In this document: positions 1-7,351 of the stretch, piece after piece
Layout of the letters: each line of letters begins with the position of its first letter
Position numbering within the stretch: the stretch's first letter is position 1
Source: Bacteroidales bacterium
Lineage (GTDB): Bacteria; Bacteroidota; Bacteroidia; Bacteroidales; UBA3824
Reading direction: 5' to 3'
NCBI GenBank assembly: GCA_017417315.1
Contig: JAFPZK010000035.1
Span: forward strand, 1-55,285
DNA length: 55,285 bases
Program-made: the position numbers and the translations under genes
Notes under the pieces: generated by a model
What the model was told of the DNA's origin: nothing
What the model saw: the letters and a program-made list of their open reading frames with translations, nothing else
The model's database searches: none

Positions 1-41
1 AATGCCGAATCGTAAATCGGATTTGCAATTAATTGTGCCAT
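1..41 (-). CDS. Partial CDS, N-terminus only; possibly Rpn/PD-(D/E)XK nuclease family
   Basis: Read leftwards from an ATG at 41-39, the frame gives MAQLIANPIYDSA and runs off the window edge. An early N-P-[IT]-Y/N-D motif is typical of the start of Rpn-like PD-(D/E)XK nuclease-family transposases in Bacteroidetes, but 13 residues are too few for assignment. A Bacteroidetes -7 box on the same strand (CAAAGTTA at 91-98, i.e. TAACTTTG) lies about 50 bp upstream, which supports a real start here. Confidence 0.4.
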   Translation of the reverse strand, partial: MAQLIANPIYDSA

Positions 42-90
42 GACAAAGTATTTTTTTGATACAAAAAATTTCTAAATTTAGTTTCATTCG

Positions 91-98
91 CAAAGTTA
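91..98 (-). promoter_or_regulatory. -7 box of the leftward partial gene
   Basis: TAACTTTG on the minus strand fits the Bacteroidetes -7 consensus TAnnTTTG. A TTG about 25 bp further upstream is a poor -33 match. It would drive the gene that starts at 41. Confidence 0.4.
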
Positions 99-257
99 AG
101 AAAAATTTTCGGAAAAAAGAAAACAAAAATTATTTGCACAAATAAAAAATGTAATTAGAAAATGAAGAAGAGATTTTCAGGAAATATCAAGCCTTTAACT
201 GAAAAATTCTTAATAAAAAATTTTTATTGTAAATTTACTAAAATGAATTAGTTTTCA

Positions 258-265
258 TATATTTG
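258..265 (+). promoter_or_regulatory. glnS -7 box
   Basis: TATATTTG matches TAnnTTTG and lies 30 bp upstream of the glnS ATG. The nearest TTG (227-229) is 28 bp away, longer than usual, so only the -7 box is clear. Confidence 0.5.
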
Positions 266-294
266 CGCGTTAAAAAAAATTTAAAAAAATAGTC

Positions 295-2022
295 ATGGAA
301 GAAAGTAAAAATTTTATTGAGCAGTTGGTTGAGAAAAACCTTGAAGAAGGCAAAAACGGTAAACGAGTTCAGACCCGTTTCCCTCCTGAACCTAACGGCT
401 ACCTGCATATAGGACACGCAAAAGCCATTGCGCTCGATTTCGGAATTGCTAAAAAGTATAACGGCGTTTGTAATCTTCGTTTTGACGACACAAATCCCGT
501 CAAAGAGGACACCGAATATATGGAAACCATAAAACGCGACATCGAATGGCTCGGTTTTAAATGGGGAAATATTTATTATGCTTCGGACTATTTTCAGCAA
601 CTTTGGGACTTTGCCGTTGAATTAATCAAACGCGGCAAGGCTTACGTTGACGAGCAGTCGTCAGAAACTATCGCCGAACAGAAAGGCACACCGACACAAC
701 CCGGAAAAGAAAGTCCGTTCAGAAACCGTCCCGTAGAAGAGTCTTTGGCGTTGTTTGAAAAGATGAACTCAGGTACGGTAACGCCCGGCACTATGGTTTT
801 GCGTGCTAAAATCGACATGGCAAATCCGAATATGCACTTCCGCGATCCGATAATTTACAGAGTTTTAAACATTCCGCATTTGCGCACCGGCAACAAATGG
901 AACGCTTATCCGATGTACGATTTTGCGCACGGTCAGAGCGACTATTTTGAAGGCGTAACACATTCGCTTTGTACGTTGGAGTTTGTGGTTCACCGTCCGC
1001 TTTACGACTTGTTTGTTGACTGGTTGAAAGAGGTTAGGGGCGAGGCTGACAATATGGACGATAACCGTCCGAGACAGACCGAGTTCAATAAACTCAATTT
1101 AAGTTATACTTTAATGAGTAAGCGTAACTTGTTGATTTTGGTTAAAGAAGGCTTGGTTGACGGTTGGAACGACCCGCGTATGCCCACGATTTGTGCTTTT
1201 CACCGCAGAGGTTACAGTCCCGAAAGTATTTTAAAGTTTATTGACAAAATCGGTTATACCACTTACGATGCGTTAAACGAGTTTGAACTTTTGGAAAGTT
1301 CTGTCCGCGAAGACCTTAACACCCGTGCCACGAGAGTTTCCTGCGTTCTTGACCCCGTGAAACTTATCATCACGAATTATCCCGAAGGTCAGGTGGAGGA
1401 GATGACGGCAACTGACAATCCTGAGGACGAAAACAGCGGCACACATACTATTGAGTTCAGCCGTGAAATTTGGATTGAAAGAGACGATTTTATGGAAGAC
1501 GCGCCTAAAAAATTCTTCCGTCTTGGTCCGGGCAAAGAAGTCCGTTTGAAAAACGCATATATTATAAAGTGTCCTGAGGAGAATTTCTGCAAAAAAGATG
1601 AAAACGGCAACATAGTAGAAATCTATGCTGAATACGACCCGAATAGCCGCAGCGGTTCTGAGGGTGCTGACCGTAAAATCAAAGGTAAAACTCTTCATTG
1701 GGTAAGTTGCGCACACGCTTTGAAAGCCGAAGTTCGTCTTTACGATCGCTTGTGGAAGGTTGAAAATCCGAGAGACGAAATGGCAAAGATTCAGAAAGAA
1801 CAAGGCTGTGAGCCGTTAGAGGCAATGAAACAGATGATAAATCCTGATTCTCTGAAAGTTTTAACTAATTGTTACATAGAGAAATATGTGGCAACACTTA
1901 AACCGTTTAGTTATTTGCAGTTTATCAGAATGGGATATTTCAACATTGACCCTGACAGTACGCCTGAACATTTGATTTTCAACCGTACCGTAACGCTGAA
2001 AGAAACTTGGACAAAGAAATAG
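295..2022 (+). CDS. glnS: Glutaminyl-tRNA synthetase
   Basis: Class I aminoacyl-tRNA synthetase of 575 residues that joins glutamine to tRNA-Gln in the cytoplasm. The Rossmann-fold signature PPEPNGYLHIGHAK places HIGH at residues 38-41. The KMSKS-type loop appears as LMSKR near residue 275. The FDDTNP motif that follows the first fold element and the long C-terminal beta-barrel anticodon-binding region are present, and the length is normal for bacterial GlnRS. The ATG at 295 directly precedes the conserved N-terminal helix and sits 30 bp after a good -7 box. The next gene downstream is the tRNA-Gln substrate. A separate gltX at 17839 confirms that the cell has both discriminating synthetases. 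Confidence 0.97.
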   Translation: MEESKNFIEQLVEKNLEEGKNGKRVQTRFPPEPNGYLHIGHAKAIALDFGIAKKYNGVCNLRFDDTNPVKEDTEYMETIKRDIEWLGFKWGNIYYASDYFQQLWDFAVELIKRGKAYVDEQSSETIAEQKGTPTQPGKESPFRNRPVEESLALFEKMNSGTVTPGTMVLRAKIDMANPNMHFRDPIIYRVLNIPHLRTGNKWNAYPMYDFAHGQSDYFEGVTHSLCTLEFVVHRPLYDLFVDWLKEVRGEADNMDDNRPRQTEFNKLNLSYTLMSKRNLLILVKEGLVDGWNDPRMPTICAFHRRGYSPESILKFIDKIGYTTYDALNEFELLESSVREDLNTRATRVSCVLDPVKLIITNYPEGQVEEMTATDNPEDENSGTHTIEFSREIWIERDDFMEDAPKKFFRLGPGKEVRLKNAYIIKCPEENFCKKDENGNIVEIYAEYDPNSRSGSEGADRKIKGKTLHWVSCAHALKAEVRLYDRLWKVENPRDEMAKIQKEQGCEPLEAMKQMINPDSLKVLTNCYIEKYVATLKPFSYLQFIRMGYFNIDPDSTPEHLIFNRTVTLKETWTKK

Positions 2023-2058
2023 ACGGAATATTTTTTTGAAAAAAACTTCAAAAAAATT

Positions 2059-2088
2059 TTGTAGAATCAAAAAAACGTTATACCTTTG
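2059..2088 (+). promoter_or_regulatory. Promoter of tRNA-Gln
   Basis: TTG at 2059-2061 and TACCTTTG at 2081-2088 are separated by 19 bp, a very good match to the Bacteroidetes housekeeping promoter. The tRNA starts about 24 nt downstream, so the primary transcript should have a short 5' leader to be trimmed. The tRNA is therefore transcribed independently of glnS. Confidence 0.75.
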
Positions 2089-2111
2089 CGCCGTCATAAT
2101 GAAAAAGGGAC

Positions 2112-2184
2112 TGCCCAATGGTGTAATTGGCAACACGTCTGACTCTGGATCAGGAGAGTTCAGGTTCGACCCCTGATTGGGCAA
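2112..2184 (+). tRNA. tRNA-Gln (anticodon CTG)
   Basis: A 73-nt cloverleaf can be folded by eye. The acceptor TGCCCAA (2112-2118) pairs with TTGGGCA (2177-2183). The anticodon loop CTCTGGA gives anticodon CTG, reading CAG. The T-loop is TTCGACC. The weak U1-A72 first pair is a known GlnRS identity feature. CCA is not encoded. Its synthetase gene glnS is immediately upstream. Confidence 0.95.
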
Positions 2185-2190
2185 CAAAAA

Positions 2191-2228
2191 AAACAGGAAA
2201 ATCTATTTTGACTTTTCCTGTTTTTTTT
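2191..2228 (+). terminator. Rho-independent terminator after tRNA-Gln
   Basis: AAACAGGAAAA (2191-2201) is perfectly complementary to TTTTCCTGTTT (2213-2223), followed by a T run to 2228. The loop holds the TTTTG that also serves as the apparent -33 box of the next operon. Confidence 0.85.
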
Positions 2229-2237
2229 CTATCTTAG
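2206..2237 (+). promoter_or_regulatory. Promoter of the hybrid kinase operon
   Basis: TTTTG (2206-2210), 19 bp, then TATCTTAG (2230-2237) continuing into CGG. This deviates from TAnnTTTG at the seventh base; the same TTAGCGG variant occurs at 22795. The -33 box lies inside the loop of the preceding terminator. Confidence 0.45.
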
Positions 2238-2260
2238 CGGTTGAATAATAAGAAAGAAGA

Positions 2261-4204
2261 ATGGAAAAATCTACAATTTTAGTGGTGGATGACAGTGCAT
2301 CTAATTTGTTGTTAGTCAATGATATACTGTCGAGTGAACCAAATTATGAAATTATAACGGAGTCTGACGGGGGGAATGTTGTTAATATTTTGAACAACAA
2401 CAGAGTAGACCTTATACTCTTAGATGTTATGATGCCGAGAGTTGACGGCTTTGAAGTTTGCCGGAGAATCAAGGCTGATTTGGCTTTTAAGGATATTCCT
2501 ATCATTTTTCTTACTGCTAAAATTGACGAGACGAGTCTTCTTGCCGGTTTTGAACTCGGCGGTGTTGACTATATCAAAAAACCTTTCCTGATTTCAGAAC
2601 TTATCGCGAGAGTAAAAACTCATCTGCAACTCAAAAAAACTAACGAAAAACTCAAAAACGAACTTTTTCAGCATTATCTCACGCAACAGAGTTTGCAGAC
2701 TTCTCAAAACGAATTGTCTGTAAAAAACAATATTGCGTCGGTTTTCCTTTCTGAAAGTCAGGAAGAAGTTTATCCGAAACTTTTGGAAGAGATTTTGAAG
2801 TATGTCGGGTTGAGTTACGGAGTTATAGGATATTTCAACGCAGACAAAAAACTTGTTTGTCCTTCGATATATTCCGGCGAAATAGAGTCGGACAAGAACT
2901 ATGTTTTTGACCTTCAAGACATTGGTAATGTTGCGATTGCAGTTATCAAGCAAAAAACCGTCATTCAGAAAAACGAGGTAGAACCGCTGTTTTTTACTAA
3001 GGCGAAAGTTGCTTGTATGCTTTGTACGCCGATTGTTTATTCGTCTCAGGTTATAGGCTTGATTGCCGTTGCCGGAAAAAACAGCGATTATCTTGATAGT
3101 TTTAGAGAAAAACTCGAAGATATTGCGCATTTTCTTTCGCCGATTATGTACAATAGTCTTGAAAGAAAAAAAGCGGAAAAATGTTTGCAGTTTTCGGAGG
3201 AGAAATTCCGCACGTTTTTTAACTATGCGGAAGGCGGTATTTTTATTTTTAATTATGACGGCAAAGATTTTTCTCTTTCTGAAATCAATAAAGCGGGTCT
3301 TGCGATGACCGGCTATTCCAAAGAAGAACTTTATGGCGGTAATGCAGAAAAAATCATCGAACCAATATTCTTGGAAAAATACCGCGAAGTTATGAATATT
3401 GCTTCTGATGGCGGTTCGCAAATTTTTGAAACATATATCGTTACTCATGACGGTAAAAATATTCCCGTAGAGATTAGTGCAGGGCGTTTTACCTTGCAGG
3501 ACGGCAGGATTTTTGTATTTAATATCATACGTGATATTTCTTTTAGAAAAGACCTTGACAAACAACTTTTCAACACGATAGTTGAAACACAGGAAAACGA
3601 GCGTCAGCGTTTTGCGAAGGATATTCACGACGGTATCGGCTCGTATCTTACAAGCCTTATAACATATATTAACCTTTTGGCTTCCAGCAAAATATCCGTT
3701 ATGGAAATGCCGGATATTTTTGAGGAGATGAAAGAACTCGTCATGGAGGCGGCTGAGGAGTCAAAGAATATTGCTAACGACCTGATTCCCGATGTCCTTA
3801 ACAATTTCGGACTTGTTGCAGGTATAAAAAATCTTGCAAAGCATGTTTTTGTGGACGGCAATATGCAACTGATTTTTGAGTGCGGAAATTTTGTTGAGCC
3901 TCAAAATAAGATGCTTAAAACTGCACTTTTCAGAATTGTTAACGAACTTTTTAATAATGCCGTAAAATATTCGCACGGTACTAAGGTAATTCTCATTCTT
4001 GAAACCGAAGGCAATTATACGCGCCTTAAATATATTGATGACGGTGTAGGTTTTGAGACTGAGGAGGTTATGAAACGGATTCAAGACAAAAAAGTTTCGG
4101 GCTTGAAAAACATTCAGGGGCGTGTCGCTAATTTTAACGGCACTTTTGATATAAAAACTTCATTAGGTAACGGATTGGAAATCAACATAATTGTCCTTAA
4201 TTGA
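2261..4204 (+). CDS. Hybrid sensor kinase: receiver-GAF-PAS-HisKA_3-HATPase
   Basis: Soluble 647-residue signalling kinase with no transmembrane segment. An N-terminal receiver (about 1-125) has the acidic pair near residue 10, phospho-acceptor D55 (LLDVMMPRVDGFE) and KPF lysine. A GAF-like domain covers about 150-300 and a PAS domain about 315-430. The dimerisation helix has the HisKA_3 (NarL/DesK-type) motif RFAKDIHDGIGS with H456. A HATPase_c domain with N-box NELFNNAVKYS and a G-box DDGVGFE ends the protein. An N-terminal receiver makes it an intermediate of a phosphorelay rather than a simple sensor. The next gene starts 7 bp after the stop and encodes two receivers, so the two are probably partners. 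The ligand is unknown. Confidence 0.9.
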   Translation: MEKSTILVVDDSASNLLLVNDILSSEPNYEIITESDGGNVVNILNNNRVDLILLDVMMPRVDGFEVCRRIKADLAFKDIPIIFLTAKIDETSLLAGFELGGVDYIKKPFLISELIARVKTHLQLKKTNEKLKNELFQHYLTQQSLQTSQNELSVKNNIASVFLSESQEEVYPKLLEEILKYVGLSYGVIGYFNADKKLVCPSIYSGEIESDKNYVFDLQDIGNVAIAVIKQKTVIQKNEVEPLFFTKAKVACMLCTPIVYSSQVIGLIAVAGKNSDYLDSFREKLEDIAHFLSPIMYNSLERKKAEKCLQFSEEKFRTFFNYAEGGIFIFNYDGKDFSLSEINKAGLAMTGYSKEELYGGNAEKIIEPIFLEKYREVMNIASDGGSQIFETYIVTHDGKNIPVEISAGRFTLQDGRIFVFNIIRDISFRKDLDKQLFNTIVETQENERQRFAKDIHDGIGSYLTSLITYINLLASSKISVMEMPDIFEEMKELVMEAAEESKNIANDLIPDVLNNFGLVAGIKNLAKHVFVDGNMQLIFECGNFVEPQNKMLKTALFRIVNELFNNAVKYSHGTKVILILETEGNYTRLKYIDDGVGFETEEVMKRIQDKKVSGLKNIQGRVANFNGTFDIKTSLGNGLEINIIVLN

Positions 4205-4211
4205 TTAAATT

Positions 4212-5015
4212 ATGGATTTGAGAAAGATAATATTGGTTGACGATAAAAAAGCGTTCAGACAGTCTTTCAAACTTCTTTTGCGCAAAGTCGGCGGCTCGGA
4301 AGTTGTTGCCGAATATGCCTCCGGCGAGGAGTTTTTGCAAAGTCTGACGGGAGATTTTTGTGCCGATATTGTTTTTATATCTTTCGAAATATCAGGGCTT
4401 TCGGGAATAGAAACGGTAAAAAAAGCCCGGAAAAAAAAGCCCGGACTTGTTATAATAGCCATGTCGCTTTCGGGTGAAAAACTTTATGTTGACTCTATGA
4501 TAAAGGCGGGAGCGAGAGGTTTTCTGCTGAAATTTTCCGACAATTTTTCCATTCTTGAAACCGTTATGCGCCACCCTTCGGCGGAGATTTTTTATTCTTC
4601 TGAAATCAATCCGGGCGGCAACCTCAAACATTCAGATACGATACCCGTTTTGCTTATTGACGACAACGAATCGTCGCTTTTTATCAGTGAATATATATTA
4701 AAAGGTGAGGATTTTCAGGTTATTCCGTATCATTCGGCGGTTGAGGCACTGAATTTCGCGCTTAAAACTGCTGCGCCGAGACTTGTTGTAACGGATTATC
4801 TCATGCCTGAAATTTCAGGTATGGATTTTTCCTTAAAACTTAGACAAATTCCTGATTATAAAAATGTTCCGTTGTTGATGCTTTCCACTGAGGTAAACCG
4901 TGAGATAAAAAAACTGGCAGAAAAATGCGGAATTGATATGGTTTTGAAAAAGCCTTTTCAAGCCAAAGAACTTGTTACGGCGGCAGAAAAATTGATTTTT
5001 GAAAAAAAATATTGA
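4212..5015 (+). CDS. Double-receiver protein; first receiver lacks the phospho-acceptor
   Basis: 267 residues made of two CheY-like receiver domains (about 1-125 and 145-265) with no output domain. The second is complete: acidic pair IDD near 150, acceptor D195 (VVTDYLMPEISG), and KPF. In the first, the acceptor position reads FISFEISG, with S57 where aspartate belongs, although the DD pair and the KxS/A-type lysine (LLK) remain, so it is a pseudo-receiver. It is co-transcribed with the kinase at 2261. A stand-alone double receiver could act as a phosphate sink or shuttle, or regulate by protein contact; the sequence does not decide. Its last 54 bp are duplicated downstream of the insertion sequence at 7096. 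Confidence 0.85.
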   Translation: MDLRKIILVDDKKAFRQSFKLLLRKVGGSEVVAEYASGEEFLQSLTGDFCADIVFISFEISGLSGIETVKKARKKKPGLVIIAMSLSGEKLYVDSMIKAGARGFLLKFSDNFSILETVMRHPSAEIFYSSEINPGGNLKHSDTIPVLLIDDNESSLFISEYILKGEDFQVIPYHSAVEALNFALKTAAPRLVVTDYLMPEISGMDFSLKLRQIPDYKNVPLLMLSTEVNREIKKLAEKCGIDMVLKKPFQAKELVTAAEKLIFEKKY

Positions 5016-5052
5016 AAAAAATTTGCGGAATAAAAAAAAAGTTTTTACCTTT
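4962..5052 (+). repeat. Left copy of 91-bp target-site duplication
   Basis: Identical base for base with 7096-7186. It includes the 3' end of the double-receiver gene and all but the last G of the -7 box of tRNA-Cys. It ends directly at the left terminus of the insertion sequence. Confidence 0.93.
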
Positions 5053-5054
5053 CC

Positions 5055-5069
5055 CATCTTTGACACTTT
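5055..5069 (+). repeat. Left terminal inverted repeat of the IS
   Basis: CATCTTTGACACTTT, exact inverted match to 7080-7094; two extra C bases (5053-5054) separate it from the duplicated target. Confidence 0.88.
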
Positions 5070-5089
5070 ATAGCATACAAATTCTCTAT

Positions 5090-5126
5090 AACGCTGTAAA
5101 TATCAATTATTTACAGCGTTTTTACT
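5090..5126 (+). terminator. Hairpin inside the left end of the IS
   Basis: AACGCTGTAAATA (5090-5102) and TATTTACAGCGTT (5108-5120) form a perfect 13-bp stem. The following T-rich stretch lies on the plus strand, so it is best placed to stop rightward read-through from the receiver operon into the antisense strand of the transposase gene. It may also end the leftward transposase message. Confidence 0.65.
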
Positions 5127-5147
5127 TTTTTAGACTTTGTAGTATAA

Positions 5148-6959
5148 TTATGTTTTTGTTTGCGCGATGATAGATTTAATTCTTTTTAACATTATAATTT
5201 CAGTGTCCAAACGAAAACCGCTGATTTCAAATAGTTTGTCCGTCAGGTCGGTTCTCTTGAAAGTTGGGATAAATCCCTCTGAGGGAATGTGAAGTGCATT
5301 CATATCTTTTAATGTATCAAGTATTTGGTCTGTTGTGTATTCTGGCGAAAGTTTGTGTTCAAGCACCCTGTATATGAACAGCGCAACAAAGCATGTGGCA
5401 AAATGCGCTTTGATTGCCTTGTCGGTTCTATGATATACAGGTCTTGCCTTCATCTGCGTTTTCATTATGCGGAATGACTCCTCTATTTCCCAACGCGCAC
5501 GGTTGATTTTCGGCAGGTCGACAATAGTATGGTGTCTTTTTCCGCTCTTGTCGGTGTACTCTTCCAAGTTGGTGCAAATGGCGTAGAAACCGTCGTACTG
5601 TTCTTCATAGTCAATTTTTTCCTGGTCAATTCGGAATCCGGCATTTATTGAGGCAAGTTCGCCGTCTGGTGTACATTTGTCTGTTACAATGTAACTTCTG
5701 AAACTTTTGGGCGGGTCAGCCGCATTCCCGTTAGATATTGCTCTTTCGGCTTTTTCTATGTTTTGTGAACGCCGTTGACGTTGGTATTCCATATATTTTA
5801 ACGAGAATGAAACTATGCACCTCTGCTCCAATGCTGTTTGAGAGTTGGTTATCGGGTCTTCTCCATAGATTTTAAACCAGCGTTCTTTGTAGAATGTCAA
5901 ATCGTAATACAGCTCTCTATTTTCGGGATTAAGGATTTCATCCATAGTGTATTGACGATTAGGGTCGTCAGGTAAACGCCATCCTGTGCCGGACATAGCC
6001 CAATCCTTGATTTTACCCGGAGATTTCTTTTGTCCTTCTGTGTTAGGAAGTGTCTTGACGGATTGTACCGTGATGAATTTGCGCCCTCCGATGTTATTGT
6101 AGAGTCTGTTGCCCGTTGAGGACAATCCGGCGTCAGTACACATAATAAACTCTTCTATATCCATGCGTTCGGTAATCATTTGCTCAGTCGGTCGCATGGT
6201 GGTCTGTTCGTTAGTGTTACCCGGATTAATATTGAAGGCTAACGGAAGTCCGTCTGCGTCCATAAAAATTCCCATTTGGACTATGGGGGTGCGACGGTTC
6301 TCTTTCGAGGCTCCCGGACATTTTAGTTCCGTCTGCCTTTCGGACTCGAAAAAAAAGTTGGTGCAGTCATAATAAATTACGGACGTGTTACGGTTAAGAA
6401 GGTTTTTACTATAATGGAACAATCTGTCTTGTAAATAGTTAATATTTTTCTCGATGACGACCAACGCTCTGTATATCTGATGCAGACTAACGGGTTTGAC
6501 AAGTGCGAGGTTCGAGGAAAGTTTCCATGTTGTCAATTTAGAGGCAGGCCAAAGTATGCGGCTGATGACTAATTGCCGCATTATCTCGTTAAGATTGAAT
6601 GAGAATTTGCTGTTGCGTTCCATGCCGGAACAGATTTTATCTATTCCGAGGTCATAATAGATTTTGTTGAGAATCAGGTAACCGATGTTGAATGATCGGT
6701 TGATGTCCTTGTCTATTATCCTATCAGCGTGGTAGTTAACACTGATAGTACGCTTGTTTAGAGCATCGTTTGAGTTCTCGATGTCAAGTTGTGTTTTTGC
6801 CCAGCCCCAAGCGTCTGCGACGTTATATTTTTCGCGGATTTCGGCCAATGTGCCGAGCCGTCTGACGTTTTTTTTGGTGCTGACACCGTTTTCGTCTCTA
6901 AACGATTTGGCTATGTAATAAATTTTGCCCTCACAAGGCTTTGATGGTGATAAGTGCAT
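5148..6959 (-). CDS. DDE transposase, IS1634/IS1549 family
   Basis: 603-residue transposase. Catalytic residues can be placed as D in YYDCTNFFFE, D in MCTDAGLSSTGN and E in RWEIEESFRIMKTQ. The stretch MDADGLPLAFNINPGNTNEQ is typical of the IS1634-like branch of DDE transposases. The N-terminal part (about 1-130) would bind the inverted repeats. Length and motifs are complete with no frameshift. The ATG at 6959 is 43-50 nt downstream of a strong promoter at the right end of the element. Base composition is a little higher in GC than the Rhs locus that follows, in keeping with a mobile origin. Confidence 0.93.
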   Translation of the reverse strand: MHLSPSKPCEGKIYYIAKSFRDENGVSTKKNVRRLGTLAEIREKYNVADAWGWAKTQLDIENSNDALNKRTISVNYHADRIIDKDINRSFNIGYLILNKIYYDLGIDKICSGMERNSKFSFNLNEIMRQLVISRILWPASKLTTWKLSSNLALVKPVSLHQIYRALVVIEKNINYLQDRLFHYSKNLLNRNTSVIYYDCTNFFFESERQTELKCPGASKENRRTPIVQMGIFMDADGLPLAFNINPGNTNEQTTMRPTEQMITERMDIEEFIMCTDAGLSSTGNRLYNNIGGRKFITVQSVKTLPNTEGQKKSPGKIKDWAMSGTGWRLPDDPNRQYTMDEILNPENRELYYDLTFYKERWFKIYGEDPITNSQTALEQRCIVSFSLKYMEYQRQRRSQNIEKAERAISNGNAADPPKSFRSYIVTDKCTPDGELASINAGFRIDQEKIDYEEQYDGFYAICTNLEEYTDKSGKRHHTIVDLPKINRARWEIEESFRIMKTQMKARPVYHRTDKAIKAHFATCFVALFIYRVLEHKLSPEYTTDQILDTLKDMNALHIPSEGFIPTFKRTDLTDKLFEISGFRLDTEIIMLKRIKSIIAQTKT

Positions 6960-7008
6960 AATTATCTCAAAAAGTTAAATAAAGTTCACAAAATGCTACA
7001 ATATACTA

Positions 7009-7040
7009 CAAAGATAGAAATAATATTTGACACTGCAAAA
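7009..7040 (-). promoter_or_regulatory. Transposase promoter inside the IS
   Basis: On the minus strand TTTTG (complement of 7036-7040), 19 bp, TATCTTTG (complement of 7009-7016): a consensus Bacteroidetes promoter, showing that the element is adapted to this phylum. Confidence 0.75.
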
Positions 7041-7079
7041 TATTTTGTATCAATTTTTTAGATTATTTTTCAAAAGGGG

Positions 7080-7094
7080 AAAGTGTCAAAGATG
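7080..7094 (+). repeat. Right terminal inverted repeat of the IS
   Basis: AAAGTGTCAAAGATG, exact complement of 5055-5069. Confidence 0.88.
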
Positions 7095-7095
7095 C

Positions 7096-7186
7096 GCCAA
7101 AGAACTTGTTACGGCGGCAGAAAAATTGATTTTTGAAAAAAAATATTGAAAAAAATTTGCGGAATAAAAAAAAAGTTTTTACCTTT
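7096..7186 (+). repeat. Right copy of 91-bp target-site duplication
   Basis: Perfect copy of 4962-5052. It carries a useless 3' fragment of the double-receiver gene but restores the full upstream region and -33/-7 boxes of tRNA-Cys. Confidence 0.93.
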
Positions 7187-7187
7187 G
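7156..7187 (+). promoter_or_regulatory. Promoter of tRNA-Cys
   Basis: TTTG (7156-7159), 20 bp, TACCTTTG (7180-7187). All of it except the final G lies in the duplicated 91 bp. The left copy at 5046-5052 lacks that G because the IS begins there. Confidence 0.75.
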
Positions 7188-7205
7188 CACCGTCAAAAAT
7201 AAAAC

Positions 7206-7276
7206 GGTCGGTTAGCCAAGCGGTTAGGTACCGGTCTGCAAAACCGTCGAGAGCGGTTCGACTCCGCTACCGACCT
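7206..7276 (+). tRNA. tRNA-Cys (anticodon GCA)
   Basis: A 71-nt cloverleaf. Acceptor GGTCGGT (7206-7212) pairs with ACCGACC (7269-7275), and the discriminator is U at 7276, the CysRS identity base. Anticodon loop CTGCAAA gives GCA. T-arm AGCGG-TTCGACT-CCGCT. One C-U mismatch closes the anticodon stem. CCA is not encoded. Confidence 0.93.
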
Positions 7277-7284
7277 CTAAAATT

Positions 7285-7317
7285 AAAGTCAATCATTATA
7301 AGTGGTTGGCTTTTTTT
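7285..7317 (+). terminator. Terminator after tRNA-Cys
   Basis: AAAGTCAATCA (7285-7295) pairs with TGGTTGGCTTT (7303-7313) using G-U pairs, followed by a run of seven to nine T. Confidence 0.75.
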
Positions 7318-7351
7318 GTAATGAAAAATTATAGTACATTAAACACATTTT

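Larger units (their letters stand above)
5053..7095 (-). mobile_element. Insertion sequence of the IS1634/IS1549 type, about 2.04 kb
   Basis: Bounded by terminal inverted repeats: CATCTTTGACACTTT at 5055-5069 and its exact complement at 7080-7094. It carries one transposase gene reading leftwards, its own promoter inside the right end, and a strong hairpin inside the left end. The 91-bp flanking direct repeats (4962-5052 and 7096-7186) are the target duplication. Long, variable-length duplications are a known feature of IS1549 and IS1634 and fit the family assignment from the transposase. All parts appear intact, so the copy may still be mobile. Confidence 0.9.

Noticed and set aside
2594..3628. 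A 344-codon open frame on the minus strand inside the hybrid kinase gene
   Set aside because: It is antisense to clearly conserved REC, GAF and PAS coding sequence, its product is a low-complexity Phe/Arg/Asn-rich string, and it has no promoter or family match.
7133..7321. A short frame over the duplicated region and tRNA-Cys
   Set aside because: It runs through the tRNA and its terminator and only repeats the end of the receiver gene.
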